From Streptomyces shenzhenensis (GTDB taxonomy: Bacteria > Actinomycetota > Actinomycetes > Streptomycetales > Streptomycetaceae): a DNA stretch of 64,000 bases. Below are positions 8,578 to 17,669 of this stretch, piece by piece (the first letter of the stretch is position 1; each line of letters begins with the position of its first letter). The notes beneath the pieces were generated by a model. It was not told the DNA's origin. It did no database searches and was given only the letters and a program-made list of their open reading frames with translations. The stretch spans positions 109,278 through 173,277 of the forward strand of contig NZ_PENI01000020.1 of assembly GCF_003688995.1 (NCBI RefSeq). The letters run 5' to 3'. A program made the position numbers and the translations under genes.

Positions 8578-11427
8578 ATGCAGACCCCGGCGGACCGGCA
8601 CGACCGGCACGAGTACCCCGCCCACTGGGAGGCGGACGTGGTACTGCGCGACGGCGGCACCGCGCGCATCCGGCCCATCACCGTCGATGACGCCGGCCGC
8701 CTGGTCAGCTTCTACGAGCAGGTCTCGGACGAGTCGAAGTACTACCGCTTCTTCGCGCCCTACCCCCGCCTGTCCGCCAAGGACGTCCACCGCTTCACGC
8801 ACCACGACTTCGTGGACCGGGTGGGACTCGCGGCCACCGTCGGCGGCGAGTTCATCGCCACCGTACGCTACGACCGCATCGGCACCGCCGGCGCGCCCGC
8901 CACCGCCCCCGCGGACGAGGCCGAGGTCGCCTTTCTGGTGCAGGACGCGCACCAGGGACGCGGGGTCGCCTCCGCGCTCCTGGAGCACATCGCCGCCGTC
9001 GCCCGCGAGCGCGGCATCCGCCGCTTCGCCGCCGAGGTGCTGCCCGCCAACACCAAGATGATCAAGGTGTTCATGGACGCCGGCTACACCCAGAAGCGCA
9101 GCTTCGAGGACGGTGTCGTACGCCTGGAGTTCGACCTGGAGCCCACCGCGCGCTCGCTCGCCGTGCAGCGCGCGCGGGAGCAGCGCGCCGAGGCGCGGTC
9201 GGTGCGCAGGCTGCTGGCGCCCCGCTCCGTCGCGGTCCTCGGCGTGGGCCGCACGCCCGGCGGCGTCGGCCGCGGTGTCCTCGGCAACATCCGGGACGCC
9301 GGGTTCACCGGGAGCCTGTACGCGGTCAACACGGCCTTCCCCGAGGAGCTGACGGAGGTCGAGGGCGTACCCGCGTACCGCTCGGTCCGTGACATCGAGG
9401 GCCCCGTCGATCTCGCGGTCGTCGCCGTCCCCACTGAGCAGGTCACCGAGGCGGTCACCGACTGCGGCGAGCACGGCGTGCAGGGCCTCGTGGTGATCAC
9501 CGCCGGATACGCGGAGAGCGGGCCCGAGGGACACGAGCGGCAGCGTGCCCTCGTCCGGCACGCGCGCACGTACGGCATGCGGCTCGTCGGGCCGAACGCC
9601 TTCGGGGTCATCAACACCTCTCCCGAGGTGCGGCTCAACGCCTCGCTCGCGCCCGAGCCGCCGCGCCCCGGGCGGATCGGCCTGTTCGCCCAGTCCGGGG
9701 CGATCGGCATCGCCCTGCTGTCCCGGCTGCACCGGCGCGGGGGAGGGGTCACCGGCGTCACGGGCGTGTCCACCTTCGTGTCGTCCGGCAACCGGGCGGA
9801 CGTCTCAGGCAACGACCTCATCCAGTACTGGTACGACGACCCCGACACCGACGTCGTCCTCATGTACCTGGAGAGCATCGGCAACCCGCGCAAGTTCACG
9901 CGGCTGGCGCGCCGGACAGCCGCGGCCAAGCCGCTGGTCGTGGTGCAGGGGGCCGGATCCGCGCCCCAGGGCCACGCGGTCCGGGCCACCCGGCTGCCGC
10001 ACGCGACCGTGTCCGCGCTGCTGCGGCAGGCGGGAGTCGTCCGGGTCGACACGATCACCGAACTGGTCGACACCGGACTGCTCCTCGCGCGGCAGCCGCT
10101 GCCCGCCGGCCCCCGGGTGACGATCCTCGGGAACTCCGAGTCGCTGGGGCTGCTCACCTACGACCGGTGCCTGGCCGAGGGGCTGCGCCCGGCGCGCCCG
10201 CTTGACCTGACGACCGGGGCCACGGCGGAGGACTTCCACGGGGCGCTGTCCCGGGCGCTGGCGGACGACACCTGCGACGCCGTGGTCGTCACGGCCATCC
10301 CCGCGATCGGGGAGGGCTCCCCCGGGGACGCGGAGCTGGCGCGGGCCCTGCGGTCCGCCGCCGCGGCGGCGCCCGCGAAGCCCGTGCTCGTCGTGCACGT
10401 GGAACTCGGCGGGCTCGCGGAGGCACTGTCGGCCGCGGCCGGCACGGCACCCCGGGCCGGGGCGCCCGCACCCGCCGACGACGCCCGGAACCCCCCGGCC
10501 CAGGAGCCGCCCGCCGCGCCGCGGGACCAGCAGAGCGGCGCACCCGAAGCGCCGCGCGAGGGCTCCCGCCTCATTCCCGCCTACCCCGCTGCCGAACGCG
10601 CCGTGCGGGCCCTGGCGGAAGCCGTCAGGTACGCGCAGTGGCGGCGCGAGGCGGCCCGGCCCGGGAGAGTGCCCGAGTACGAGGACATCGACGAGAAGGG
10701 CGCCGCCGAGCTGATCGACGGCCTGCTCACCCGCGGACAGGGCCTCACGATCGGCTCGGAGGAGACCTGCGCACTGCTCGGGCGGTACGGCATCCATGTG
10801 CGCCGCGCGCCGGCCGCCCCCACCCCCGACGACGCCGCCGAGGCCGCCCGCTCCCTCGGCTACCCGGTCGCCCTCAAGGCGACCGCGCCGCACCTGCGGC
10901 ACCGCGCCGACCTGGGCGGGGTACGCCTCGACCTGGCCGACGAGGAGCAACTGCGCCGCGCCTACACCGAGTTGACGGAGCTGTTCGGAAAGCCCGCCGA
11001 ACTGCGCCCGGTGGTGCAGGCGATGGCACCCCGGGGCGTCGACACCGTCGTACGGGCCGTGATCGATCCGGCGGCCGGGGCCGTGCTCTCCTTCGGACTG
11101 GCCGGGGCCGCGTCGCAGTTGCTCGGCGACATGGCGCACCGGCTGATCCCGGTGACCGACCGGGAGGCGACCTCGCTGGTGCGCGCCATCAGGACCGCAC
11201 CGCTGCTGTTCGGCTGGCGCGGCTCCGCGCCGGTCGACACGCCCGCGCTGGAGGAACTGCTGCTGCGCGTCTCCCGGCTGGTCGACGACCATCCCGAGGT
11301 GGTGGCGGTCACCCTGGAGCCGGTGGTCGTTGCCCCGCACGGGCTGAGCGTGCTCGGCGCCACGGTGCGGCTCGCGCCCCCGCCGGCCCGCGACGACCTC
11401 GGGCCCCGGACGCTCCCCGTGTACTGA
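8578..11427 (+). CDS. Pat-type protein lysine acetyltransferase: GNAT plus NDP-forming acyl-CoA synthetase domains
   Basis: A 949-residue fusion. Residues about 15-190 are a GNAT domain with acetyl-CoA loop HQGRGVASALLEH. Residues about 215-650 are the CoA-binding and ligase domains of the NDP-forming acyl-CoA synthetase family (VAVLGVGRTPGGVGRG, LFAQSGAIGIALLSR, STFVSSGNRADVSGND). A Pro/Ala-rich linker (about 620-665) leads to an ATP-grasp-like domain (about 720-945). The order GNAT-first is the actinobacterial Pat arrangement, the reverse of E. coli PatZ. Such proteins acetylate and shut down AMP-forming acyl-CoA synthetases; the synthetase part is usually a sensor. ATG 8578 follows GGGG. 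The product runs up to the DUF5998 gene. Confidence 0.85.
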   Translation: MQTPADRHDRHEYPAHWEADVVLRDGGTARIRPITVDDAGRLVSFYEQVSDESKYYRFFAPYPRLSAKDVHRFTHHDFVDRVGLAATVGGEFIATVRYDRIGTAGAPATAPADEAEVAFLVQDAHQGRGVASALLEHIAAVARERGIRRFAAEVLPANTKMIKVFMDAGYTQKRSFEDGVVRLEFDLEPTARSLAVQRAREQRAEARSVRRLLAPRSVAVLGVGRTPGGVGRGVLGNIRDAGFTGSLYAVNTAFPEELTEVEGVPAYRSVRDIEGPVDLAVVAVPTEQVTEAVTDCGEHGVQGLVVITAGYAESGPEGHERQRALVRHARTYGMRLVGPNAFGVINTSPEVRLNASLAPEPPRPGRIGLFAQSGAIGIALLSRLHRRGGGVTGVTGVSTFVSSGNRADVSGNDLIQYWYDDPDTDVVLMYLESIGNPRKFTRLARRTAAAKPLVVVQGAGSAPQGHAVRATRLPHATVSALLRQAGVVRVDTITELVDTGLLLARQPLPAGPRVTILGNSESLGLLTYDRCLAEGLRPARPLDLTTGATAEDFHGALSRALADDTCDAVVVTAIPAIGEGSPGDAELARALRSAAAAAPAKPVLVVHVELGGLAEALSAAAGTAPRAGAPAPADDARNPPAQEPPAAPRDQQSGAPEAPREGSRLIPAYPAAERAVRALAEAVRYAQWRREAARPGRVPEYEDIDEKGAAELIDGLLTRGQGLTIGSEETCALLGRYGIHVRRAPAAPTPDDAAEAARSLGYPVALKATAPHLRHRADLGGVRLDLADEEQLRRAYTELTELFGKPAELRPVVQAMAPRGVDTVVRAVIDPAAGAVLSFGLAGAASQLLGDMAHRLIPVTDREATSLVRAIRTAPLLFGWRGSAPVDTPALEELLLRVSRLVDDHPEVVAVTLEPVVVAPHGLSVLGATVRLAPPPARDDLGPRTLPVY

Positions 11428-11534
11428 CCAGGACCCGCCCGCCCGACCGGTCGACGCGTGCCCGGACCCGCCCGCCCGACCCGGTCCTGCCGACCGGGCC
11501 GGAGCCTGCGGGCCCACGGACTAGGATGGACGCC

Positions 11535-12122
11535 ATGGCCAAGACCAGTACGACGACCCAGGGGCTGCGTGCGGCGATCGAGCGCAGCGGCTACTACCCG
11601 GCCCTCGTGGCCGAGGCGGTGGAGGCCGCCGTGGGCGGCGAGCCCATGCGGTCGTACCTGGTCCACCAGGAGACGACGTTCGACCAGAACGAGGTCCGCC
11701 GGCACGTGACCGTGCTGGTCCTCACCGACACCCGCTTCATCGTCAGCCACACCGACGAGCAGACCGCCGACAGCACCTCCCCGACGCCGTACGCCACCAC
11801 CTCGACGGAGTCCGTGAAGCTCGGCCGGATCTCGTCCGTGGTGATCAGCCGCGTGGTCGCCAACCCGGAGCAGTACACGCCGGGCACGCCGCCCCGTGAG
11901 GTCGTGCTGACGATCGGCTGGGGCGCCGTCTCCCGTATCGACCTGGAGCCCGCCGCCTGCGGCGACCCGAACTGCGAGGCCGACCACGGCTATACCGGCA
12001 GTTCCACGGCGGACGACCTCAGCCTGCGCGTCAGCGAGGCCGGGGACGGCCCGGAGACGGTGCGCGAGGCGCTCGCCTTCGCGCAGGCCATCTCCGAGGC
12101 GACCGCGGACCCCGCGCGCTGA
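11535..12122 (+). CDS. DUF5998 family conserved actinobacterial protein
   Basis: A 195-residue cytosolic protein with no transmembrane segment. It has alternating strands (SYLVHQETTFDQNEVRRHVT, then VLVLTDTRFIVSHTDEQ) and a paired-Cys stretch, ACGDPNCEADHGYTGS, that could hold a metal. ATG 11535 has AGGA eight bases upstream; an in-frame ATG at 11526 has no such site. Its TGA overlaps the next gene's ATG by one base (TGATG), so the two are probably coupled. The function is unknown; the family name is from recognition of the sequence. Confidence 0.75.
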   Translation: MAKTSTTTQGLRAAIERSGYYPALVAEAVEAAVGGEPMRSYLVHQETTFDQNEVRRHVTVLVLTDTRFIVSHTDEQTADSTSPTPYATTSTESVKLGRISSVVISRVVANPEQYTPGTPPREVVLTIGWGAVSRIDLEPAACGDPNCEADHGYTGSSTADDLSLRVSEAGDGPETVREALAFAQAISEATADPAR

Positions 12123-13321
12123 TGGTGCAGACCGCAGACTGGGATCCGCACCCGGAACCGCTCGCCCTCGACACCGCGCCGCTGCCCGAGTACGGCAGCG
12201 GCTCGCTCGCCGACCTGCTGCCCACCCTGGCCGCCGGGATGGACGTCCCCGGCATGACCGCGGCGATCCCGGAGCTGACCGCCGCCGACCGCACCTGTGT
12301 CTTCCTGATCGACGGGCTCGGCTGGGAGCAGCTCGCCGCCCACCCCGCCGAGGCGCCCTTCCTGACCTCGCTGCTCGGCAGCTCGCGGGGCGGCACCGGC
12401 CGCCCGATCACCAGCGGCTACCCGGCGACCACCGCGACCTCTCTCGCCTCCGTCGGCACCGGCCTGCCACCGGGCGCCCACGGCCTGCCCGGCTACACCG
12501 TGCGCGACCCGGCCACCGGCGAGCTGATGAACCAGCTGCGCTGGCAGCCGTGGACCGCGCCGGCCGTCTGGCAGCCGTACCCCACCGTCTTCCAGCTGGC
12601 CCACGAGGCGGGCGTGCACGCCGCCCAGGTCTCCTCCCCGGCCTTCGAGAACACCCCGCTCACCAAGGTCGCGCTCAGCGGCGGCACGTTCCACGGGCGG
12701 CTCACCGGCGAGGAGCGCATGGACCTCGCGGCCGAGCAACTGGCCGCCGCCGACCGGGCCCTGGTGTACACGTACTACGCCGAGCTGGACGGCGCGGGAC
12801 ACCGCTACGGCGTCGCCTCCGACACCTGGCGCGGCCAGCTCATGTACGTCGACCGGCTCGCCCAGCGCCTCGCCGAGCAACTGCCGCCGCGCAGCGCGCT
12901 CTACGTCACCGCCGACCACGGCATGGTCGACGTGCCCTTCGACGAGGAGCACCGCATCGACTTCGACGAGGACTGGGAGCTGCGGGCCGGCGTCGCCCTG
13001 CTCGGCGGCGAGGGGCGCGCGCGGCATGTCTACGCGCTGCCGGGCGCCGAGGCCGACGTCCTGACGTGCTGGCGCGAGGTGCTCGGGGAGCGGTTCTGGG
13101 TGGCCTCGCGGGACGAGGCGATCGCCGCGGGCTGGTTCGGACCGCCCGGCGCGTGCGACGAACGGGTGTACGCGCGCCTGGGCGACGTGGTCGCGGCTGC
13201 CCACGACGACGTCCTGATCATCGCCTCCGAGCGGGAGCCGAAGGAGTCGGCGATGGTCGGCAACCACGGTTCGATGACCCCTGCCGAGCAGTTGGTTCCC
13301 CTGCTCGAAGTACGCTCCTGA
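12122..13321 (+). CDS. Alkaline phosphatase superfamily / nucleotide pyrophosphatase-like enzyme
   Basis: A 399-residue member of the type I phosphodiesterase / nucleotide pyrophosphatase branch. The first metal-binding aspartate is in CVFLIDGLGWEQL, the nucleophile Thr is in SGYPATTATSLASVGTG, and the C-terminal metal site is VTADHGMVDVPF plus GNHGSMTPAEQLVPL near the end. No signal peptide is visible, so it is likely cytosolic. It starts one base inside the upstream stop. The substrate cannot be told from the sequence. Confidence 0.82.
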   Translation: MVQTADWDPHPEPLALDTAPLPEYGSGSLADLLPTLAAGMDVPGMTAAIPELTAADRTCVFLIDGLGWEQLAAHPAEAPFLTSLLGSSRGGTGRPITSGYPATTATSLASVGTGLPPGAHGLPGYTVRDPATGELMNQLRWQPWTAPAVWQPYPTVFQLAHEAGVHAAQVSSPAFENTPLTKVALSGGTFHGRLTGEERMDLAAEQLAAADRALVYTYYAELDGAGHRYGVASDTWRGQLMYVDRLAQRLAEQLPPRSALYVTADHGMVDVPFDEEHRIDFDEDWELRAGVALLGGEGRARHVYALPGAEADVLTCWREVLGERFWVASRDEAIAAGWFGPPGACDERVYARLGDVVAAAHDDVLIIASEREPKESAMVGNHGSMTPAEQLVPLLEVRS

Positions 13322-13372
13322 CGCTCCGACCGCCCCCTTTCTCCTCCCTCGCCGAAAGGTCCTCGACTCCCC

Positions 13373-14023
13373 ATGCCCGAGCTGGTGTTCTTCTCCGGAA
13401 CGATGGATTGCGGGAAGTCGACGCTGGCGCTGCAGATCGCGCACAACCGCTCGGCCCGCGGTCTGCACAGTGTGATCTTCACGCGGGAGGACCGGGCGGG
13501 AGCCGGCAAGCTGTCGTCGCGCCTGGGGCTGGTCACCGACGCGGTGGAGGCCGCGCCCGAGCTGGATCTCTACGCGTTCGTCGTGGAGCAGATGTCGCGG
13601 GGCGGCAAGGTCGACTACATCATCGTCGACGAGGCCCAGTTCCTGTTGACGGATCAGATAGACCAGTTGGCCCGGATCGTGGACGACCTGGCGCTCGACG
13701 TGTTCGCGTTCGGTATCACCACGGACTTCCGGACCAAGTTGTTCCCCGGTTCGCAGCGGCTGATCGAGCTGGCGGACCGGATCGAGACGCTCCAGGTCGA
13801 AGCGATGTGCTGGTGCGGGGCACGGGCCACCCACAACGCCCGCACGGTGGGCGGGGTGATGGTCGTCGAGGGCGAGCAGGTCGTGGTGGGCGACGTGGGC
13901 GGGCCCGAGGAGGTCGTCGGCTACGAGGTGCTCTGCCGCCGGCACCATCGCAGGCGGATGACGAGCGCGACGGCGCGGGCGGCGGTGCTGTCACCCGACG
14001 TCCTGCCGGTCACCTCGGGCTGA
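13373..14023 (+). CDS. tdk: Thymidine kinase (type II, TK1-like)
   Basis: A 216-residue salvage enzyme that phosphorylates thymidine with ATP. The P-loop GTMDCGKSTL starts near residue 9, Walker B IIVDEAQF is near residue 83, the lasso region is about residues 150-180, and the zinc cysteines are CWC and the later CRRHH. It is somewhat longer than the usual 190-200 residues because of a basic C-terminal tail. It lies 50 bp after the phosphodiesterase gene on the same strand. Confidence 0.85.
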   Translation: MPELVFFSGTMDCGKSTLALQIAHNRSARGLHSVIFTREDRAGAGKLSSRLGLVTDAVEAAPELDLYAFVVEQMSRGGKVDYIIVDEAQFLLTDQIDQLARIVDDLALDVFAFGITTDFRTKLFPGSQRLIELADRIETLQVEAMCWCGARATHNARTVGGVMVVEGEQVVVGDVGGPEEVVGYEVLCRRHHRRRMTSATARAAVLSPDVLPVTSG

Positions 14024-14109
14024 CCCGCGCGCCGTCACCCGGACTCCCCGGGCGGTGTACTCGGGCGCGGCCACCGCGCGCTTGCCGGGACCCGGCCGGC
14101 CCCGGCGGG

Positions 14110-14913
14110 TCAGCGTGGGCTCTGGATCACCGAGAACCTGGCCCCTTCGGGGTCCGCCACGGTGGCCACCCGCCCGTGCGCGCTGTCGTGGGCCGGCTTC
14201 AGCACCTGGCCGCCCAGCCCGACGACCTGGTGCAGCGTCGCGTCCGTGTCGGCCACCGCGAAGTACGTCCGCCAGTGCGGGCCGCGCTCCCGCGGCAGCC
14301 CGTTCCCCATGCCGTGCACACCGGCCACCGGACGGCCGTCGATGTGCAGGGTGACGTGGTCGAGGCCGGCGGACACCACCGGCTCCTGCGTGTAACCGAA
14401 CACCGTCGCGTAGAACTTGACGACGCTCGCGGTGTCGAAGGTGACCAGTTCGTTCCAGACCAGGGTGCCGGGCACCCCGGTGACGGCCGCACCGCCGTGG
14501 GCGCCGCCCTGCCAGATCCCGAACACGGCCCCCGACGGGTCGGAGGCGATCGCCATCCGCCCGGCGTCGGCCGCGTCCAGCGGGCCGACCGCCACCGTGC
14601 CGCCGCACAGCCGTACCGTTTCGGCAGTACGGTTCACGTCGTTCGAGGCGAGGTAGGGGGTCCAGGCGACGGACAGGGGCCGGTCCGCCGGCAGCCGGCC
14701 GATGCCGGCCACCTCACGCCCGTCGAGCAGGGCCCGCACATAGGGGCCGAGCTGCTGCGGCCCGGGCCGGAACTCCCAGCCGAACAGCGCCCCGTAGAAC
14801 TCCTCGGTCGCGGTCAGCGAGTGCACCATGAGACTCACCCAGCAGGGCGTGCCGGGCGTGCGCCGGGTGTTCGTGCCGCCGTTCGGGCCGGCCGATCCCC
14901 GTGACTCGGTCAT
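14110..14913 (-). CDS. VOC (glyoxalase/bleomycin resistance) family protein, two domains
   Basis: A 267-residue protein of two VOC modules (about 22-140 and 145-265), each with the typical FYGALFGWEF / FYATVFGYTQ entry and a SDPSGAVFGIWQ / ADPEGARFSVIQ end. This family covers glyoxalases, dioxygenases and binding proteins; similar Streptomyces proteins are annotated as putative hydroxylases, and no reaction can be assigned here. The start complement of 14911-14913 has GGGGAGAG upstream. It converges on the thymidine kinase gene. Confidence 0.8.
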   Translation of the reverse strand: MTESRGSAGPNGGTNTRRTPGTPCWVSLMVHSLTATEEFYGALFGWEFRPGPQQLGPYVRALLDGREVAGIGRLPADRPLSVAWTPYLASNDVNRTAETVRLCGGTVAVGPLDAADAGRMAIASDPSGAVFGIWQGGAHGGAAVTGVPGTLVWNELVTFDTASVVKFYATVFGYTQEPVVSAGLDHVTLHIDGRPVAGVHGMGNGLPRERGPHWRTYFAVADTDATLHQVVGLGGQVLKPAHDSAHGRVATVADPEGARFSVIQSPR

Positions 14914-15235
14914 CGTCACTCTCTCCCCGGCCCCTCGCGGTGGCCGTGTCGCTTCCGCGCCGCGGAACCGGTGTGCCGCGGCGGCGTGCACGCTCCCTGC
15001 CGTTGCCCGCGCCCTCCGTGGGTCACCCGCCGCGGCCGCGGCGCCGCCCGGCGGTACACCGCCGCGAGAATGCCTGGTCTGCCGTTTCCCACCCGTTTCC
15101 AGGCGATTGACGCCGGGTGTCCGCGAGCCGCACGGTATGTGCTCACGCCCGTACGCCATGTGATCGAGCCTGTCCGGCGGAGCAGACTAGTCGGACCTGG
15201 ACGATGCGGCCACCCCTGGCGTATGGATGGGGGTC
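14914..15235. other. Intergenic region, nothing recognised
   Basis: This 322-bp divergent region lies between the VOC gene and the rhodanese gene. It is GC-rich with short palindromes. No gene, RNA or repeat could be supported; promoters for both neighbours must lie here. Confidence 0.3.
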
Positions 15236-16087
15236 ATGGAAGCCATCATCACCGCATCCCGACTCGCGCACGACCTGACCGCGGACGGCCCGCCCGTGCT
15301 GCTCGACGTCCGCTGGCAGCTCAGTGTGCCCGCGGCGGGCGGCGCGCCGGCGTTCGACGGCCGGGCCGAGTACGCGGCCGGGCACATCCCCGGCGCGGTC
15401 TTCGTCGACCTCGACAAAGAGCTGGCCTCGGCCCCGGGGGAGCACGGCCGGCACCCCCTGCCCGATCTGGCCGAGTTCGGCGCCGCGATGCGCCGGGCGG
15501 GCGTGTCGGCGGGTCGGCCGGTCGTCGTGTACGACGGCGGCCAGGGCTGGGCGGCGGCCCGCGCCTGGTGGCTGCTGCGCTGGACGGGTCACCCGAACGT
15601 GAGCGTCCTGGACGGTGGACTTGCCGCCTGGGAGGGCCCGCTGTCGACCGGCACCGCCGAGCCGGCCGAGGGCGACTTCCGTCCGGTGCCGCGAAGGACG
15701 GGGCTGCTCGACGCGGCCGGGGCCGCCGCGCTGGCCCGTTCCGGGGTGCTGCTCGACGCCCGCGCGGGGGAGCGGTACCGGGGCGACGTGGAGCCGATCG
15801 ATCCCGTCGGCGGGCACATCCCGGGTGCCGTGTCGGCGCCGACGAACGAGAATGTCGGGCCGGACGGGCGGTTCCTGTCCGCGGACGCGCTCAAGGCGCG
15901 GTTCGCCGCCCTCGGCGCCTCGGACGGGACGCGGGTCGGCGTGTACTGCGGCTCCGGCGTCTCGGCGGCCCATCAGGTGCTGGCCCTCGCGGTCGCGGGC
16001 GTCCCGGCGGAGCTGTATGTGGGCTCGTGGTCCGAGTGGTCGGCGGATCCGTCCCGGCCGGTCGCCGTGGGTCCCGAGCCGCAGTGA
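15236..16087 (+). CDS. Two-domain rhodanese-like sulfurtransferase (SseA / 3-mercaptopyruvate sulfurtransferase type)
   Basis: A 283-residue tandem rhodanese. The inactive N-terminal domain spans about 5-130 and the catalytic domain about 155-280, with active-site cysteine in YCGSGVSAAHQVLAL, the CGSGV[TS]A loop of mercaptopyruvate sulfurtransferases. It moves sulfane sulfur to thiophilic acceptors. An in-frame ATG at 15227 would add three residues; 15236 is preferred because GGGG sits just ahead and homologues begin near MxAIIxAS. It converges on sepH with a strong hairpin between. Confidence 0.85.
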   Translation: MEAIITASRLAHDLTADGPPVLLDVRWQLSVPAAGGAPAFDGRAEYAAGHIPGAVFVDLDKELASAPGEHGRHPLPDLAEFGAAMRRAGVSAGRPVVVYDGGQGWAAARAWWLLRWTGHPNVSVLDGGLAAWEGPLSTGTAEPAEGDFRPVPRRTGLLDAAGAAALARSGVLLDARAGERYRGDVEPIDPVGGHIPGAVSAPTNENVGPDGRFLSADALKARFAALGASDGTRVGVYCGSGVSAAHQVLALAVAGVPAELYVGSWSEWSADPSRPVAVGPEPQ

Positions 16088-16120
16088 CGGCCCGAGGGGG
16101 CCCGCGGTGACAGCCCGAGG

Positions 16121-16146
16121 GGGGGGCTCGGAAGTCCGAGCCCCCC
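16121..16146. terminator. Bidirectional hairpin between the rhodanese gene and sepH
   Basis: An 11-bp stem (GGGGGGCTCGG/CCGAGCCCCCC) with a short loop separates the convergent stops. Confidence 0.7.
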
Positions 16147-16166
16147 TCATGGGTCGTACGGGCCTG

Positions 16167-17201
16167 TTACTCCTGCTTCTTGCGGCGCGTGCCGAAGACG
16201 ATCTCGTCCCAGCTGGGGACGGCCGCCCGGCGGCCCGGGCGGACGCCGTCGGCCTCGGCCTGGCGGTCGGTGGCCCCGATGAGACGGTCGCGATGGCTGC
16301 CGACCGAGCGCGGCATGAGGACGTCCGCGTAGGCGGAACCGGCCGAGGCCGCCGGGGCGGGTGGCTCCTCCGCGGCGGGTTCGGCGACGGGCTCCTCCGC
16401 GGGCTCAGCCGTCGGGCGTTCCGGCACCACCATGTCGCCCCGGAAGCTCGGTACCGCCTCCAGCAGGCTGGTCAGCGAGTCACGCTCGCCCGCGCTCTCC
16501 TCGGCGGGCTCGGGCGCCGGGCCCGGCAGGCTCGGCCGCTCCCGGTCGTGGGAGCGGTCCAGCGCGCGGTCGCGCGGCAGGCGGGCGATGCGCGGCACGA
16601 ACGGAAAGCTCGGCTCCGGTACGGCGAGGTCGTCGGACTCGCCGATCAGCGAGCGCGCCTCCTCGTCGACGGCCTGGACGAGCCGCCGGGGAGGGTCGTA
16701 CGTCCAGCTCGCCGAGTGCGGTTCGCTCGCCACCCGGTAGACCAGCAGGACCTCCCAGGTGCCGTCGTCGCGGCGCCACGAGTCCCACTGCACGGTGTCC
16801 TTCTCGGCGCCGCGCAGCAGCAGTCGCTCCTGGACGGCCTCGCCGAGCAGCGGGCCGGAGTTCTCGCCGGGGCGGCGGACCGGGGTCTTGCGGGCCCGCT
16901 CCGCCATGAAGGCGCGCTCCGCGAGCACGGGACCCTCGAACCGGCGTACGCGGTCGACGGGGATGCCGGCGAGCTGCGCGACCTCCTCCGCGGTCGCGCC
17001 AGCGCGTATCCGCGCCTGGATGTCACGGGGGCGGAGATGGCTCTCCACCTCGATCTCGATCTGGCCGAGGCGGGGGCGGTCGCCGCGGACGGCGGCGCGC
17101 AGCCGTTCGTCGATCGGAAGGGTGTATTCCGTAGAGTCGGCAGCCTTGAGCACCAGCCGTGTGCCGTCATTGGAGACGGCCACGACACGCAGTTCGGGCA
17201 T
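16167..17201 (-). CDS. sepH: Cell-division regulator SepH (DUF3071)
   Basis: A 344-residue protein. The conserved N-terminal DUF3071 region (about 1-180) starts MPELRVVAVSNDGT and includes a helix-turn-helix-like segment (GATAEEVAQLAGIPVDRVRR). The rest is an acidic, disordered C-terminal half ending in a conserved basic patch (VPSWDEIVFGTRRKKQE). SepH binds FtsZ and promotes Z-ring assembly in Streptomyces and mycobacteria. The start complement of 17199-17201 has GGGAGG five bases upstream. Confidence 0.92.
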   Translation of the reverse strand: MPELRVVAVSNDGTRLVLKAADSTEYTLPIDERLRAAVRGDRPRLGQIEIEVESHLRPRDIQARIRAGATAEEVAQLAGIPVDRVRRFEGPVLAERAFMAERARKTPVRRPGENSGPLLGEAVQERLLLRGAEKDTVQWDSWRRDDGTWEVLLVYRVASEPHSASWTYDPPRRLVQAVDEEARSLIGESDDLAVPEPSFPFVPRIARLPRDRALDRSHDRERPSLPGPAPEPAEESAGERDSLTSLLEAVPSFRGDMVVPERPTAEPAEEPVAEPAAEEPPAPAASAGSAYADVLMPRSVGSHRDRLIGATDRQAEADGVRPGRRAAVPSWDEIVFGTRRKKQE

Positions 17202-17669
17202 GGGGACCTCCCGGGTGGTGCCTGCCGACGTCACCTGCGTCGCTGCTTCCGCTAGTCGAGTGTGGCCTGCCCGGGTGCAGCCTGCCACAACCTTGCCGAG
17301 TTGCCCGGCGTGTCGGGCGTGGGCCCTCGATCGCCGTTATGGCACGGTTACCTATTCGCAACGCTAAGTGACCAACTCCGTCACCCTGTGCAACTAGCCC
17401 CCTCCCGGCGGTCCAACAAGGCCCCGGACACCCTGGAGGGAGACCGGACCCAGGGCTCGCAACAGTACTCCATTTGGGCCACGTGCGTGGATTGGCGCGC
17501 CGCCCAACTTCCGGCGAGGGCGGGGGGTCGGTCGCCCGCGACCCGGGTTTTACGGCCCCGGCCGTGGGGAACTTCACGCAATCCACAGAAACGGAACTAT
17601 TGGTTTCGCCTGCACGTCACCCTCTCGTGCAATCTGTCGGTCGCGTATGCGAAAGGTAGGAAAGGTCCG
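17202..17669. promoter_or_regulatory. Divergent intergenic region upstream of sepH
   Basis: These 468 bp carry the promoters of sepH (left) and of the next membrane-protein gene (right). AT-richer stretches (GTTATGGCACGGTTACCTAT at 17336-17355; GGAACTATTGGTTTCGC at 17593-17609) are the best promoter candidates. No repeat or RNA was recognised. Confidence 0.3.

Noticed and set aside
9805..11517. 570-codon minus-strand frame opposite the Pat-type gene
   Set aside because: Shadow of a well-supported gene; composition dominated by Gly/Arg/Val/Gln.
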